Positions 15,860 to 25,590 of a stretch of 64,000 nt of DNA are shown here, piece after piece. Numbering within the stretch: position 1 is the stretch's first letter; each line of letters starts with the position of its first letter. The notes beneath the pieces are model-generated. The model ran no database searches and had not been told where the DNA came from. It saw only the letters and a list, made by a program, of their open reading frames with translations. The position numbers and the translations under genes were made by a program. Origin of the DNA: Azotimanducus sp963663145 (GTDB taxonomy: Bacteria; Pseudomonadota; Gammaproteobacteria; Pseudomonadales; Azotimanducaceae); assembly GCA_963663145.1 (NCBI GenBank), contig OY760134.1:868001-932000 (forward strand), given 5' to 3'.

Positions 15860-16738
15860 GTGGATAAGATCACTAGCAAGAACAAGCTTTCGGCGGGTAA
15901 CGCAACTTGGCTACGAACCGGAATGTGCGATTGGACGGGGACCGCGCTAGTGATTGCCGCGTTCTTCTGTGTGTTCGAGGCCATGCCCTTGTTCGCCCAC
16001 CCGGGGCCGGAAGAACACAGGCCAATCTACGAACTGGACCGTATCGTGGCGGCGCTTGAGGAATCTCTGGAAAAGCTGCGCTACGATCTCGAAAAGGCAG
16101 AGCTAGCCGCATCGGCTGCGGAACGCAATGACCCTGCGGACCTAGTCGCCGATATCGTATCGCGGGTCGCCGCTCTCGAAGCCCAAATCACAAACACACC
16201 ACCTCACGACTTGGCGAGGAAGTCGCCGGAAGGTGACGACATGCCGGAAGGTGACGAAATATTGAACTATGCCTTGGGCGCGGCGAGCGGTGGCATGGTC
16301 GGGTGGCTACTAGCGAACTACGGATCGGGCATCCTTGAGTTCCTGCGCGGCCTTTTCGGCTCGGACCGACTTGGTGTGCCACGGCGACGTAGGGCTGGCA
16401 CCCGTTCGAGCGAAGAGAAGCCGTCTACGGCGAAATCTGATGATGAGCCTCGGAAGCCCGACGAACTGAAGCCAAGGCAGCGTGTCGTCACCCACTCTAG
16501 GAAGGGCAAGGAGAGTGGGATTGTGGCGGTCGGAAACCCGAGTTTGAATTGGTCGCCACGGACAGTCGAACAAGTCCATGAGGACATCGCCGATGGAATC
16601 GAGTATTTTTCCATTGGAAAAAGCGGCAAACAAAGCAGAGTCCTCGCTGAAGTCTCCAGCACTGGCAGACAATATTTGACTACAAAGGCCGACGGAGTGG
16701 ATGACAACAACCTTGAGAACCTGCCCGATCTGCCTTGA
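15860..16738 (+). CDS. Membrane-associated protein with C-terminal DUF3892
   Basis: 292 residues. An N-terminal hydrophobic segment (WTGTALVIAAFFCVFEAMPLFA, about residues 24-46) looks like a signal or anchor. Next is a helical, coiled-coil-like region (LDRIVAALEESLEKLRYDLE), a Gly-rich second membrane segment (LGAASGGMVGWLLANYGSGI) and a polar linker. The last 75 residues match DUF3892: RVVTHSRKGKESGIVAVG, then IADGIEYFSIG, ending QYLTTKADGVDDNNLENLPD. TTG/GTG alternatives exist near the start. Function unknown; it lies in the accessory island beside defence-like genes. Confidence 0.65.
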   Translation: MDKITSKNKLSAGNATWLRTGMCDWTGTALVIAAFFCVFEAMPLFAHPGPEEHRPIYELDRIVAALEESLEKLRYDLEKAELAASAAERNDPADLVADIVSRVAALEAQITNTPPHDLARKSPEGDDMPEGDEILNYALGAASGGMVGWLLANYGSGILEFLRGLFGSDRLGVPRRRRAGTRSSEEKPSTAKSDDEPRKPDELKPRQRVVTHSRKGKESGIVAVGNPSLNWSPRTVEQVHEDIADGIEYFSIGKSGKQSRVLAEVSSTGRQYLTTKADGVDDNNLENLPDLP

Positions 16739-16827
16739 AACCGTGTTTTTGCTTATCACTCCACTTCGAATTGGAATCATGGGCTTAATCGGCTGTCCGC
16801 GTCGTACCATGTAAGGAAACCGCTCTG

Positions 16828-17007
16828 ATGGAAAGCCAACTCGGGGACTACAAAGTCGACTTTGAACCTGGGATCTGCGGGTACTTCTCTAAGTGAACTA
16901 TCCAAACACTGACCCGCCCGCTATTGGAATGCCCCAATTGTAAAGCCACCACACAAGTTGAGGCCGATGGTCTGGCCGTTACAATTCGCGATGCGGACAA
17001 GACGTAA
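16828..17007 (+). pseudogene. Possible small Cys-containing protein with in-frame TGA
   Basis: ATG 16828 opens MESQLGDYKVDFEPGICGYF-SK, meets TGA at 16894-16896, and the same frame continues with LLECPNCKATTQVEADGLAV to TAA 17005. The CPNC pair suggests a metal-binding turn. Too short to place in a family. It sits in the 16739-17143 gap, which otherwise shows nothing. Confidence 0.25.
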
Positions 17008-17143
17008 ACGCCCTTCAGAAGACTATTAATCAACTTAACCGAGAGATCGCGCTGAATTTCTAACCGAATAGGCAATCCGTTCTGGCGCCTAACAAGCTGC
17101 TCGTTATCGCCCATCTCGACTTTGGGCCAAACGGTATAACCCA

Positions 17144-18513
17144 TCAAACCTTCGGCAACCCCAACTCCACAAGATACTCATTGTGCTCTTCCGCAAGCTG
17201 CTGCACCTTCTTGTCAATCTCCGTCAACTCATAGTGCACCGCCTGCAAATCAATCTCCGGCTCAGGTTCTGCAGTGCTTACGTAACGGCCTAGGTTGAGG
17301 TTGTAGCCGTTCTCTTCGATTTTTTCCATCGGCACACGACGAGAATAGCGCTCTTCCTCTTTTCGGAATTGGTAAGTGTCAACGATCTTGTCGATGTGCT
17401 CGTCCAGCAGTCGATTCATGCGTTTGCCTTTCTCATAGTGGTCGCTGGCATTGATGAACAACACATCGTCAGGCTTCTTGCACTTCTTCAGCACTAGGAC
17501 GCAGACCGGAATGCCGGTGGAGTAGAACAGTTTTGCGGGAAGGCCGATGACAGTATCGATATGACCGTCCGTTAGAAGCTTGGTGCGAATTCTCTGTTCG
17601 GCACCGCCTCGGAACAGCACCCCGTGAGGGAGGAGGATCGCCATGGTGCCGGAATCATTGAGGAAGTGAAAGCCATGTAGCAAGAAGGCAAAGTCCGCCG
17701 CCGATTTGGGCGCAAGTCCGTGGCTCTTGAACCGGAAGTCCTCTCCCAAGGCTTCACTCGGTTGCCAGCGATAGCTGAATGGAGGGTTCGCCACCACCGC
17801 GTCAATGGAATTCCGTATCCTTCAGCCCGTGCAGCAGCATGTTCATGCGCGCTAGGTTGTAAGTGGTGAAGTTCTTTTCCTGCCCGTAGATTCTGCCGAT
17901 GTTGTGGGAGTCGAGACTCTTGCGGACATTCAGCAGCAGGGAACCGGAACCGCAGGCGAAGTCCAGCACCCTACCGAGTTTCTTCTTTTTTCCGCTGGCA
18001 GGGTCATGCGCGTCGAGCGTGACGATTCCCGACAACACGCTGGAGACTTGCTGCGGAGTGTAAAACTCGCCCGCCTTTCGGCCCGCATCCGCCGCGAACT
18101 GCTCAATCAGGTACTCGTAGGCATCGCCCAAAACATCGCTATCGGAGGATAGTTTGGCGATGCCTTGTGCGATTTTGGCAATAATGCCGCAGAGCATAGC
18201 GTTGCGGTCTTCGTACCCTTTGCCGAGTTTGTCGGAATTGAGATTGATTTCCGAAAACAAACCCTGAAAGCTGCTGGCAAAGGATTCGTTCTCGATAAAC
18301 TTGAAGCCGCGCTCAAGAGTTCTAAGCAGTTGACCGCTCTGAGTTCGCGCCAGTTCGGCAATGCTGCTCCATAGAAATTCCGGCTGAACCACATAGTGCG
18401 TTTTGCGGCGCATCTGGTCTTCAAAGAGCCGTTTCTCATCTTCAGTCGCTAGCTCGTCGGCCCTGAAAAGCGCTAATTCAGTGAGTAACACGTTGATGTT
18501 ATTGTAAAAAGTA
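17144..18513 (-). pseudogene. hsdM: Type I restriction methylase HsdM, truncated and frameshifted
   Basis: Adenine-specific methylase subunit of a type I restriction system. The upstream piece (18513 to 17802) carries LWSSIAELARTQSGQLLRTL, AAGRKAGEFYTPQQVSSVLS and the SAM motif LDFACGSGSLLLNV. It breaks at 17802 just after LLHGLKDTEF. The downstream piece (17797 to 17144) resumes at VANPPFSYRW, containing the catalytic NPPF, and goes on to KKCKKPDDVLFINASDHYEK and VHYELTEIDKKVQQLAEE. Relatives have about 20 residues between the two, so a small deletion shifted the frame. The N-terminal third is replaced by the IS5 element. No hsdS or hsdR is adjacent. Confidence 0.85.
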
Positions 18514-20019
18514 TCCTGATTTCCCGGACCGGGTTTGCCGGATTCGGTACAATTCGGGTTCGATTCCCTGCAATACCGGAGCGGAAAATGCGTCCGAAAA
18601 CGCCCCCGGAGAACGAAACCCACGACATGTTCCGAAGCCGCCTGGAAAACATGATCGACATGCGGCACGAGCTCGTGAAGCTGGGGGAGCTGGTCGACCG
18701 GGGCCTGTTCGAGGCCGAGTTCGGGCCGCACTACGCGGAGACCGGGGGATGCCCGGCGAGGCCGGTGCGGCTGATGGTGGGCCTGCAGTACCTGAAGCAC
18801 ATCCACGGGCTGTCGGACGAGGCGGTGGTGTCGGGGTGGGTGGAGAACCCCTACTGGCAGCACTTGAAGCGTTGAGGTGTACTTCCGCCACGACCCGCCG
18901 ATCGATCCGAGCAGCATGACCAGGTTCCGCAGGCGGATCGGGGAGTCGGGGTGCGGGCTGCTGCCGGAGGCGACGCTGGGGGCGGGTGTCCGGTCCGGGA
19001 CGGTGCGCGGGCGCGAGTTCGAGCGGGTGACGGTGGACACGACGGTGCGGGAGAAGGCGGTGTCGCATCCGACCGATTCGAAGCTGTTGAACCGCTCGCG
19101 AAAACGCCTGGTGAAGTTGTGCGCGGCGAACGGCGTGAAGCTTCGGCAGAGCTGCGCGAGGAAGGGGCCGGAGGCGCTGCTCAGGGCGAACCGCTACGCG
19201 CACGCGAGGCAGACGAGGCGCATGCGCCGGGAGGTTCGGCGCCTTCGGACCTGCCTTGGCCGCGTGGTTCGGGACATCCGGCGCAAGACCGGGGGCAACG
19301 GGGATCTGGAGGCGGTGTTCGCGGAGGAGCTCGGCAAGGCGGACAGGCTGCCGGCGCAGAAGAGGGACTCGAAGAACAAGCTGTACAGCCTGCACGCGCC
19401 GGAGGTCGAGTGCATCTCGAAGGGCAAGGCGCACAGGCGCTGCGAGTTCGGGGTCAAGGCGGGGATCGCGGTGACGAACAAAAGCAACTTCGTGGTGGGC
19501 GGCGGGGCGCTGCCTGGGAACCCCTACGACGGGCACACGCTGTTGGAGAGCCTCGACCAGGTCCGTCGCCTGACGGGGCGGCCGGTGCTGGAGGCGTACG
19601 TGGACCGGGGCTACGGGGGCCACGGGGAGAGGGAGGCGGTGGTCTACATCAGCGGGCAGAAGCGGGGCGTCGGGACCATGCGCGTCAGGAAGTGCATCCG
19701 CAGGCGCCAGGCGGTGGAGCCGGCGATCGGGCACTTGAAGTCGGACGGGCTGATGGGGAGGAACTGGCTCAAGGGAACGGACGGCGATCAGATGAATATC
19801 CTCCTGAGCTGCGCCGGGCACAACGTGAGGCTGATCCTGCGGAACTTGAGGAAGCTTCTTTGTGCCCTGGCTCCGGAACCGCTGAAACGGTTCATTATTA
19901 AGTTTTTAGCCACCGTTTCAGGAGGTTCGCGCGGCAATCCGGCCGATCCGCGGGGACACGGCGACTCCCTTCATCCACGGTTCGCGGCCGGAACCGCCTG
20001 AAAACCGACTAATTCAGGA
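18514..20019 (+). mobile_element. IS5-family insertion sequence
   Basis: Element containing the frameshifted transposase at 18588-20001. Its ends carry a short imperfect inverted repeat: TCCTGATTT at 18514 and, read in reverse complement from 20019, TCCTGAATT. No target duplication is obvious in the flanks. It cuts off hsdM on its left; the lost hsdM 5' end is not found on its right, so insertion was accompanied or followed by a deletion. The base composition is visibly more G+C-rich than the island around it, a sign of separate origin. Confidence 0.75.
18588..20001 (+). CDS. IS5-family DDE transposase in two overlapping frames
   Basis: First frame 18588-18875: KTPPENETHDMFRSRLENMI, LVKLGELVDRGLFEAEFG, LMVGLQYLKHIHGLSDEAVV, ending NPYWQHLKR-TGA. 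Second frame from 18877: YFRHDPPIDPSSMTRFRRRI and the catalytic residues in RVTVDTTVREKA (Asp), EAYVDRGYGG (Asp) and AVEPAIGHLKSDG (Glu). Joining by +1 slippage at CGT-TGA (18870-18875) gives WQHLKR-EVYFRHD, which is exactly the length of the conserved WQYFCGEEYFRHE in relatives. Either a one-base insertion has killed it or it uses +1 frameshifting. The C-terminal 25 residues past ILRNLRKLL are extra. Confidence 0.8.
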
Positions 20020-20470
20020 CCGATTACCTACTGGCTAACCGGCTAGAGGACACGCCTCCGTTTGGAGACCGTTCGGACTTCCGAATTGTACCCAACGACG
20101 GCCACTAGCAACTCGACATCGCTGACTGGTGGAGGTGAGTGTTCCGCACTTGCCGCATCGTGGACCAATACCAGCCGAAGTTTGGCGCCGTGACTTGCCT
20201 TGCCGGCACGAAGCATCGGTTTATCCTCAAGCCGCCGAACGACTAACCCACTTACCGAATAGCGGTGTATTTGTGGAGGTACGGTGAGATTGGTATCAAT
20301 CCGGCTTCGCTATGCTTGCTCTCCATAACTGGACCTATATGGCATCGCTAAGAATCCTACGAAAAGCAACGCAAGCCCGATAGAATGAGAAGTCTGAGGT
20401 CAACTGCGGCTGGGCCCCTGAGCTAGGTCACATACAGTCCCTGCATCCACTCGAGTCCGAATCCATCTCT
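20020..20470. other. Intergenic stretch with possible decayed coding sequence
   Basis: No intact gene. One plus-strand frame around 20038-20247 looks protein-like (SDFRIVPNDGH, IVDQYQPKFGAVTCLAGTKH, RFILKPPND before a stop) but has an internal TAG and TGA, so it may be another dead gene. The rest (about 20250-20470), downstream of the convergent helicase gene, shows nothing I can support. Confidence 0.3.
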
Positions 20471-23086
20471 CTATAACACCTTCGGTGCAGCTCCAGAGTT
20501 CTCTCGCGGCATTTCAACTCTCATTTTTTCAATTTTAGTTCGAAGAGTTGAAGGCGTGGCTGATATCGCCTCCAGCGAAGAAGTCGCATCCATTCTCCAC
20601 GTGAGATCTCCTAGTCCTTTGAGCTCGGTACGTATCCTTCTTACTCTCTTGAGGACCTCTTCCGCCCACTTGCGAAATTCGGCTAGTGGCCAGACCGAAA
20701 CATCTTGAAGCTGCACTTGGCAGTCTCTCTTGCTTACTCCGGCATTTGTAATCAGTACGGAAAAGATCTCTGCATCTGGGCCAAGTGCAGGAATATTGGC
20801 CTGCACCCAATTTGGATGCGCGGCAGCTTGACGGGCCTTGTGCAATGCAAGCGCACTACCGTCGTGCTCCTTTATGTGGTCTTCGAATACGAAGCAGAGG
20901 CTCCCGTCAATCAGCCAGAACGGGTCGGGAGCACCATGCGCAGACGGATTCTGAGAATTGAATCCAAGTAGCCTGCCTAACCTCTCATGGGCCAGTTCAA
21001 ACGCGTCGCCATCCTTCCCGTAGAGACCAGTACGAATTTCTTGTTCCAATTGCGCAAACCTACGTTCTGTTGTCAATCCAAGCTCATACAGCTCCTTTTC
21101 GAGCGATTGAATCGCTGTCTGATCTTCAATTGAACTACTGGCATCGGGCAAGCTTGTGTCCTTCCGAGGAATTGCTATTCGCATTCCACCCACGGAACGC
21201 GCCAATTGGAAATGTTCATTCATCCCCGCAGCGTGTCCATTCTCTTTTAGGCTTAGAGCAAATTCTGCGCATCCGGCCAGATAGTGCCACATGCCACGAA
21301 ATCCTTTAAGGTCATCGCCTCCAGAAAGCCTGTCGATGACCTGTCGAGCCGAGTCAAGCGCATTTACGAGGTCTCCCTTCCAGAGCGCATTGACGTAGTT
21401 GATTTCGAGTTTCGCTGAGGACTCGAGAGCATGAACCGCTTCCGGCACCCATTCGCTCATTTCGTCTCTAAGCGACGAGATTTGTTCCTCAACACTTCGC
21501 CACTCGTCGCCCTGTGCCAAGAAAAGCTCGGTTAGTTCGAGCATTTCTTGTTCAGTTCGGTGTTTGGATTGTTCCATTCCAAGGTGGAGCTCTGCCTGCA
21601 GCTCGGGATGGATGCCAGACCGCCATTCGCTTCGAAGAACGTCATTCACTAAGCGATCGCCAGTGAGGCAGACTATTGCGTAGTCTGTAGCCGAGCGCGT
21701 GCAGCGCCCAAACGCTTGAATCATTCGTGTTCGCATTCGTTCAGCGAAGAGCAACTTAGCACCAACCACTTCTAAGAGATACCTCTCCAAAAGATTCATG
21801 CCCAGTGGTTTGCCTTCAATAATCAGCAGGCGGCATTCATCATCTGGAAAATCAATGCCGTCGTATCGATTTGCAATGATGGCAACCGCAGGCTCATTCT
21901 CGACGAACAAGTCCTTGGAAATTTCAATGTCCCGTGCGTTGTACACGTTTCCATTCGGCAATATAGGTTGTACCCGCTGTCTGATTGATTCTGCGGAGCG
22001 ATCATCAGTAGACAATATGAGGGCTCGTTGCGGCCCCGTCTGCAGGATAAGCTTGTTCACGAACTCTGCAGTTTCTTCCTCCGAAAATGATGTGCTCGGA
22101 AATATGAAGAATCTTCTCCCTACACCATGCCCATCCCAACCAGAAGGGGATGACAGTCTTTTGATAGATTTTCTGCCAGAAAGTCGCTCAAGTTCCCCGC
22201 CGCGCCCTAAGGTGGCTGACATGTATATGCGCTGCTTCGCCTGACTGAATGGGGAATGAGTTTCTGTCGGGGGCAAGATTGGCCGAAATATGATCTCGGA
22301 AGGACTCATAAGCAACTGTACTGCTTTCAAGTGTCCTTTCAAGACCTGCCATCTGAACCACAAGTCACTATTCGCTTCGGCTTGATCAAGTATGGACGTA
22401 ATTTCTTGCTCCAGTTCAATTACTATTGGCGTGGACACGATCTGTACCCACAAGTGATCGGCCAACGAGCGAGGCGCCTCAGTGAGACGTGCGTACTCGT
22501 CGGATGGAATGTGGGCTGAAAGTGCTGAGGTAAGCATGTCGAACAGCGGTTGTTCAGATGCTTCTTGCCTGGACAATCGTACTGTCCAGTACTCGCCTAT
22601 GTACTGATCAGCTGCGTGCGCATCGTCAATTACGATCAATTGAGGGTGTGAGAAGAACGGATTGATGTTGAACACCGAGCTGTACGTCGCGACAGCCAGC
22701 ACCTCGCCACTTTGCCAGCCCGCCTTCTCTTCAGGAGGAAACTGCTTCTTGCTCCCAGCAAACGGATACGCCCGAATTCCCAACTGCTCTTGGGCAAAGC
22801 TCGAAACCTGATGCACGAGTTGTCGAGTAGGGCAGAGATAAATCGGACGTTCTCCTAACTTTCGTCTGCGCCATTCAGCGAGAATTAGCCCGACCAAGGT
22901 TTTCCCGCTGCCAGTAGCCGCCTGAATTGCAACGTCCGTGGCATCTTGAGCTTCCAGCACATAGTCCTTAAGAATTTGTGCTTGGTGCTCGTACAGTGCC
23001 GCAATTTTTCTGGGCTTCAGTTCCTGAAAGAACTCTATTGGGCTGCGTGCGACTTGTATCTTCTTGGCGACAGAGCGGAAAGACAT
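20471..23086 (-). CDS. Superfamily 2 DEAD/DEAH-type helicase, XPD/DinG-like C-terminal lobe
   Basis: 871 residues, ATG 23086 with a near-perfect Shine-Dalgarno. N-terminal RecA lobe: LYEHQAQILKDYV, Walker A AATGSGKT (residues 56-63), LCPTRQLVHQ, Walker B DDAH (154-157). Second lobe: RALILSTDDRSAESIRQRV, a segment LLIIEGKPLGMNLLERYLLE typical of XPD/DinG-type helicases, and motif VI MIQAFGRCTRS. No Fe-S cysteine cluster was seen. The C-terminal 370 residues are helical and unrecognised. It is the last gene of the toxin-like/MqsA-like/KGGVGR-ATPase operon, 96 bp after the ATPase. Likely nucleic-acid remodelling in a defence or mobile-element context; role inferred. Confidence 0.8.
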   Translation of the reverse strand: MSFRSVAKKIQVARSPIEFFQELKPRKIAALYEHQAQILKDYVLEAQDATDVAIQAATGSGKTLVGLILAEWRRRKLGERPIYLCPTRQLVHQVSSFAQEQLGIRAYPFAGSKKQFPPEEKAGWQSGEVLAVATYSSVFNINPFFSHPQLIVIDDAHAADQYIGEYWTVRLSRQEASEQPLFDMLTSALSAHIPSDEYARLTEAPRSLADHLWVQIVSTPIVIELEQEITSILDQAEANSDLWFRWQVLKGHLKAVQLLMSPSEIIFRPILPPTETHSPFSQAKQRIYMSATLGRGGELERLSGRKSIKRLSSPSGWDGHGVGRRFFIFPSTSFSEEETAEFVNKLILQTGPQRALILSTDDRSAESIRQRVQPILPNGNVYNARDIEISKDLFVENEPAVAIIANRYDGIDFPDDECRLLIIEGKPLGMNLLERYLLEVVGAKLLFAERMRTRMIQAFGRCTRSATDYAIVCLTGDRLVNDVLRSEWRSGIHPELQAELHLGMEQSKHRTEQEMLELTELFLAQGDEWRSVEEQISSLRDEMSEWVPEAVHALESSAKLEINYVNALWKGDLVNALDSARQVIDRLSGGDDLKGFRGMWHYLAGCAEFALSLKENGHAAGMNEHFQLARSVGGMRIAIPRKDTSLPDASSSIEDQTAIQSLEKELYELGLTTERRFAQLEQEIRTGLYGKDGDAFELAHERLGRLLGFNSQNPSAHGAPDPFWLIDGSLCFVFEDHIKEHDGSALALHKARQAAAHPNWVQANIPALGPDAEIFSVLITNAGVSKRDCQVQLQDVSVWPLAEFRKWAEEVLKRVRRIRTELKGLGDLTWRMDATSSLEAISATPSTLRTKIEKMRVEMPRENSGAAPKVL

Positions 23087-23092
23087 TGATTT

Positions 23093-23100
23093 ACCTCCTT
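23093..23100 (-). promoter_or_regulatory. Strong ribosome binding site of the helicase gene
   Basis: On the minus strand AAGGAGGT lies 6 bases before ATG 23086. It is the strongest ribosome binding site noticed in the island and fixes the helicase start. It also suggests that the helicase is translated independently rather than coupled to the ATPase gene upstream. Confidence 0.8.
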
Positions 23101-23182
23101 CCGATTTCGGGTAATTGTCGGCTGTTCGATTTCAACGGGCCGCATATTGACTCGTTTTGCGGAAGAAGCCTGTAATCTAGCC

Positions 23183-25012
23183 CTAGCTCGATTTCTCTGT
23201 AAGAAAAGCAGGCACGATCAGGTCGCTCCCTTCGAACAACTCGACCATTTCCTTTAGATCGTCCCTGAACTTGCTTCGTCGCACGTTGCGGTAGCACCAA
23301 AAGCTGAAGGTCAATCCAAGCGAACGGACTGCATCAGCCGCCTGCCCGGCGTATTCGATGGCTCTCGAAGAGTCTCCAACGGCCCAATAGGCTAGCGCAA
23401 TACACTGTAGAAAATTTGCATCCTGAAGAGAGTTGGATCCAACATTCGCTTCGTGGAGATCAACTACCAACCTGAAAGATGCCGGGTCTGGTTTTCCTGA
23501 TTGCCCCCATAGCGCCATGGCGTAGTTAAATGCTGTGGCAATATCAACATTTTGGCTGCCTGCATGGGAAAGCAGCCCTACGGCCAAGTCGAAACGTGCG
23601 ATCGCAATGTAAACCAAGGCTAGCGAATTCCTTGCTTTGTGCGAAACAACTATCAACGAACTATCTGAGAAGAGTGTTTTCAAGATCAGCATGGCGACTT
23701 CACGCGTGCTTGCACTTTCAAAGAACAAATCGTGTACAAGCTCAATACGTTCAGGAGTCTCCAAGGACGCAATGGCGGGGGAGTTTGCAGCATTCTCGTA
23801 TTGGCTCGGTGCCACAAGTCGCAGCGCCTGTCTAATTGAACGTGGCGAAAGCCAATCGGAATGCAAGGCCTTCAGCGCTTCTGCGCTTGCTTCTGCCGGC
23901 TGGTCGCTGAATTTAAGTGCACGCGCCCTGTGTAAGTGAGCCTCCGTGTTCGTGTAGCCTTTGAGAATTGCGCGACCGAAGAGTGTCGCCGCCTGCTCCA
24001 TTTGTCCGTCGTCTTGCCTAACCAAGCCAAGATGGAACAGTACCTCGCCATCGTCCTCATAGTAATTCCCAATCTCTGATAACTTGATTTCCGATTCTTG
24101 AGGTGGTTCAAACTCCATGGACTTAAAGCGGGCTGCCCTAGCTGCACTCCGTAGATAGTCGAGCGCTCCCTCTCGGTCACGCAAGTTTCGTCTGACAATA
24201 TCCTTCACCACCTGTCGATACTCACCGGCTAGTCGACTGCTCGGGCGGTCCTTGGTGAAAACAACTTGGTTCAATAGGGAAAGGCTGTTATACCTGTGGA
24301 TGATGAGGGGGTCGCTCTCGAACGCAAGCTTCTTTTGAAAGGCAGCAATCTTCCTATCCAGTATCCGATCCTCGTCATCAAAGTCGGGCACGTTCGACAT
24401 GACGAAGTGCAAATGAATCTGTTTCCTTCGGGGTTCCTTTGTTTCTGATCGAATGTCACTGACGACTTTGGTCAGTCCGGCGAGGTTTTGCTCATTTGGG
24501 AAAAACAGGATGGCTACCGCGTCGGGAAGCTGCCTTGTGCAGATGTCGCCCACATCTGTGTGTCCCGTGCGCGAATCAATCAGTACATAATCCGGTCGAA
24601 GTACCTCTCTCCACTGGGCTTTGAGTTCCTCGAACAGAAGGAAGCCGTTCTTCCTTTCGTAGAGGTCTTCCCAATCGATTCGGCGAAAGCTCTCAGCGTA
24701 GGATGACTTGCTGGCGCCGGCCGGCATGAGGAGTAGCTCGCCATCAAGATCGATCAATTTAGGGCATTTCGCGACAAACCTCTGAACGTCCGGTGCTTGA
24801 TTGGTCTCGGAATACTGGTCCACGAAATCCACAACACCCGGAGTGGATTTCGACGGTTTGAGGCAGTCAAACGAATCAAGCCCTGGTGCCTCCAAGTCGA
24901 AATCGACCAGCAGGACTCTGCGTCCTTTGCGTGCGAGCTCCAGGCCGGAGTTCACAAGCGCCATCGTGCGGCCAACACCACCCTTGTAGGAATAGAAAGT
25001 GGTGACGTACAT
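23183..25012 (-). CDS. KGGVGR-motif ParA/MinD-like ATPase with TPR-like C-terminus
   Basis: 609 residues. N-terminal MYVTTFYSYKGGVGRTMALV: a deviant Walker A in which the usual KGGVGKT Lys is Arg (KGGVGRT), the hallmark of the KGGVGR-variant AAA/ParA group. Next VLLVDFDLEAPGLDSF (switch-like DxEAPG) and DYVLIDSRTGHTDVGDICT. After about residue 300 come helical repeats (EVLFHLGLVRQDDGQMEQAA, TEAHLHRARALKFSDQPAEA, FLQCIALAYWAVGDSSRAIE) that look like TPRs. Its ATG overlaps the MqsA-like stop as TAATG. Inferred role: nucleotide-dependent sensor or switch that works with the helicase and the small proteins encoded upstream. Confidence 0.82.
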   Translation of the reverse strand: MYVTTFYSYKGGVGRTMALVNSGLELARKGRRVLLVDFDLEAPGLDSFDCLKPSKSTPGVVDFVDQYSETNQAPDVQRFVAKCPKLIDLDGELLLMPAGASKSSYAESFRRIDWEDLYERKNGFLLFEELKAQWREVLRPDYVLIDSRTGHTDVGDICTRQLPDAVAILFFPNEQNLAGLTKVVSDIRSETKEPRRKQIHLHFVMSNVPDFDDEDRILDRKIAAFQKKLAFESDPLIIHRYNSLSLLNQVVFTKDRPSSRLAGEYRQVVKDIVRRNLRDREGALDYLRSAARAARFKSMEFEPPQESEIKLSEIGNYYEDDGEVLFHLGLVRQDDGQMEQAATLFGRAILKGYTNTEAHLHRARALKFSDQPAEASAEALKALHSDWLSPRSIRQALRLVAPSQYENAANSPAIASLETPERIELVHDLFFESASTREVAMLILKTLFSDSSLIVVSHKARNSLALVYIAIARFDLAVGLLSHAGSQNVDIATAFNYAMALWGQSGKPDPASFRLVVDLHEANVGSNSLQDANFLQCIALAYWAVGDSSRAIEYAGQAADAVRSLGLTFSFWCYRNVRRSKFRDDLKEMVELFEGSDLIVPAFLTEKSS

Positions 25013-25578
25013 TACAGTGCCTTGCGCAGCTGGAACGCAGCCTGCCGTTGCCGCAACTCTTGTGTTAGTTCCAAGTGCGGAAACGGCACAACATTGCTGT
25101 CCGGCTTGACAGACCTGAGCTTCGCACGAACCGCGATTCCCTTAAGTTCTTGCATCACTTTTGGATTATTCAAGAGTCGAATGTACCGATCATTCGCGGG
25201 GTTCTGAACATTGATTCCCTTTTCCCATCTGCTTAGGCTCGCTTCGCCGATGCCGGTAATTTCCGCAAAGCTGGAGCGTGACAGTTTGTACTTCTTGCGA
25301 ATCTGCAATATGGCCAGTGGCGCTAGCACTCCCAAGTGCTGGCAAATTGCTTGATGTTTGATCTCCTCACTTTCCGCATCCAAGAAGTGAAATTCGCAGG
25401 AGCCGCAATAGCGGACCGGCAACTCCACGCTAAGATTGGCCGCCGCATCCCCGCTTCCGTAAGTGAAACTCTCTTGCTGCATTGATGTTGATATCTCGCC
25501 TTCACCGCAGATTGGACATGTGAGCTCCGTGGAGGGGATGTTCGGTGTAGAAGGTGCAGGGTGTAGTTTCGAATCCAC
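25012..25578 (-). CDS. MqsA-like protein: Zn-ribbon plus XRE domain
   Basis: 188 residues. An N-terminal zinc ribbon (CPICGEGEIS at about residues 21-30, then VRYCGSCEFHF) precedes an HTH: KYKLSRSSFAEITGIGEASL then SRWEKGINVQNPANDRYIRL. This is the architecture of YgiT/MqsA antitoxins, in which the zinc domain binds the toxin and the XRE domain binds the operator. It is encoded 12 bp after a small toxin-sized gene and overlaps the ATPase start by one base. Inferred antitoxin/autorepressor of the whole operon. A basic C-terminal tail of 50 residues (VRAKLRSVKPDS...) is extra compared with MqsA. Confidence 0.78.
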   Translation of the reverse strand: MDSKLHPAPSTPNIPSTELTCPICGEGEISTSMQQESFTYGSGDAAANLSVELPVRYCGSCEFHFLDAESEEIKHQAICQHLGVLAPLAILQIRKKYKLSRSSFAEITGIGEASLSRWEKGINVQNPANDRYIRLLNNPKVMQELKGIAVRAKLRSVKPDSNVVPFPHLELTQELRQRQAAFQLRKAL

Positions 25579-25590
25579 TCTTAATTTCCC

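Noticed and set aside
16894..16896. Selenocysteine at an in-frame TGA
   Set aside because: No SECIS-like hairpin was recognised just after it, and the surrounding genes are decayed.
18499..19821. 440-codon minus-strand frame opposite the IS5 transposase
   Set aside because: Pro/Arg/His-rich shadow produced by G+C-rich third positions of the transposase gene.
18951..19901. 316-codon second plus-strand frame in the IS5 element
   Set aside because: Gly/Arg/Glu-rich shadow; catalytic motifs are all in the 18877 frame.
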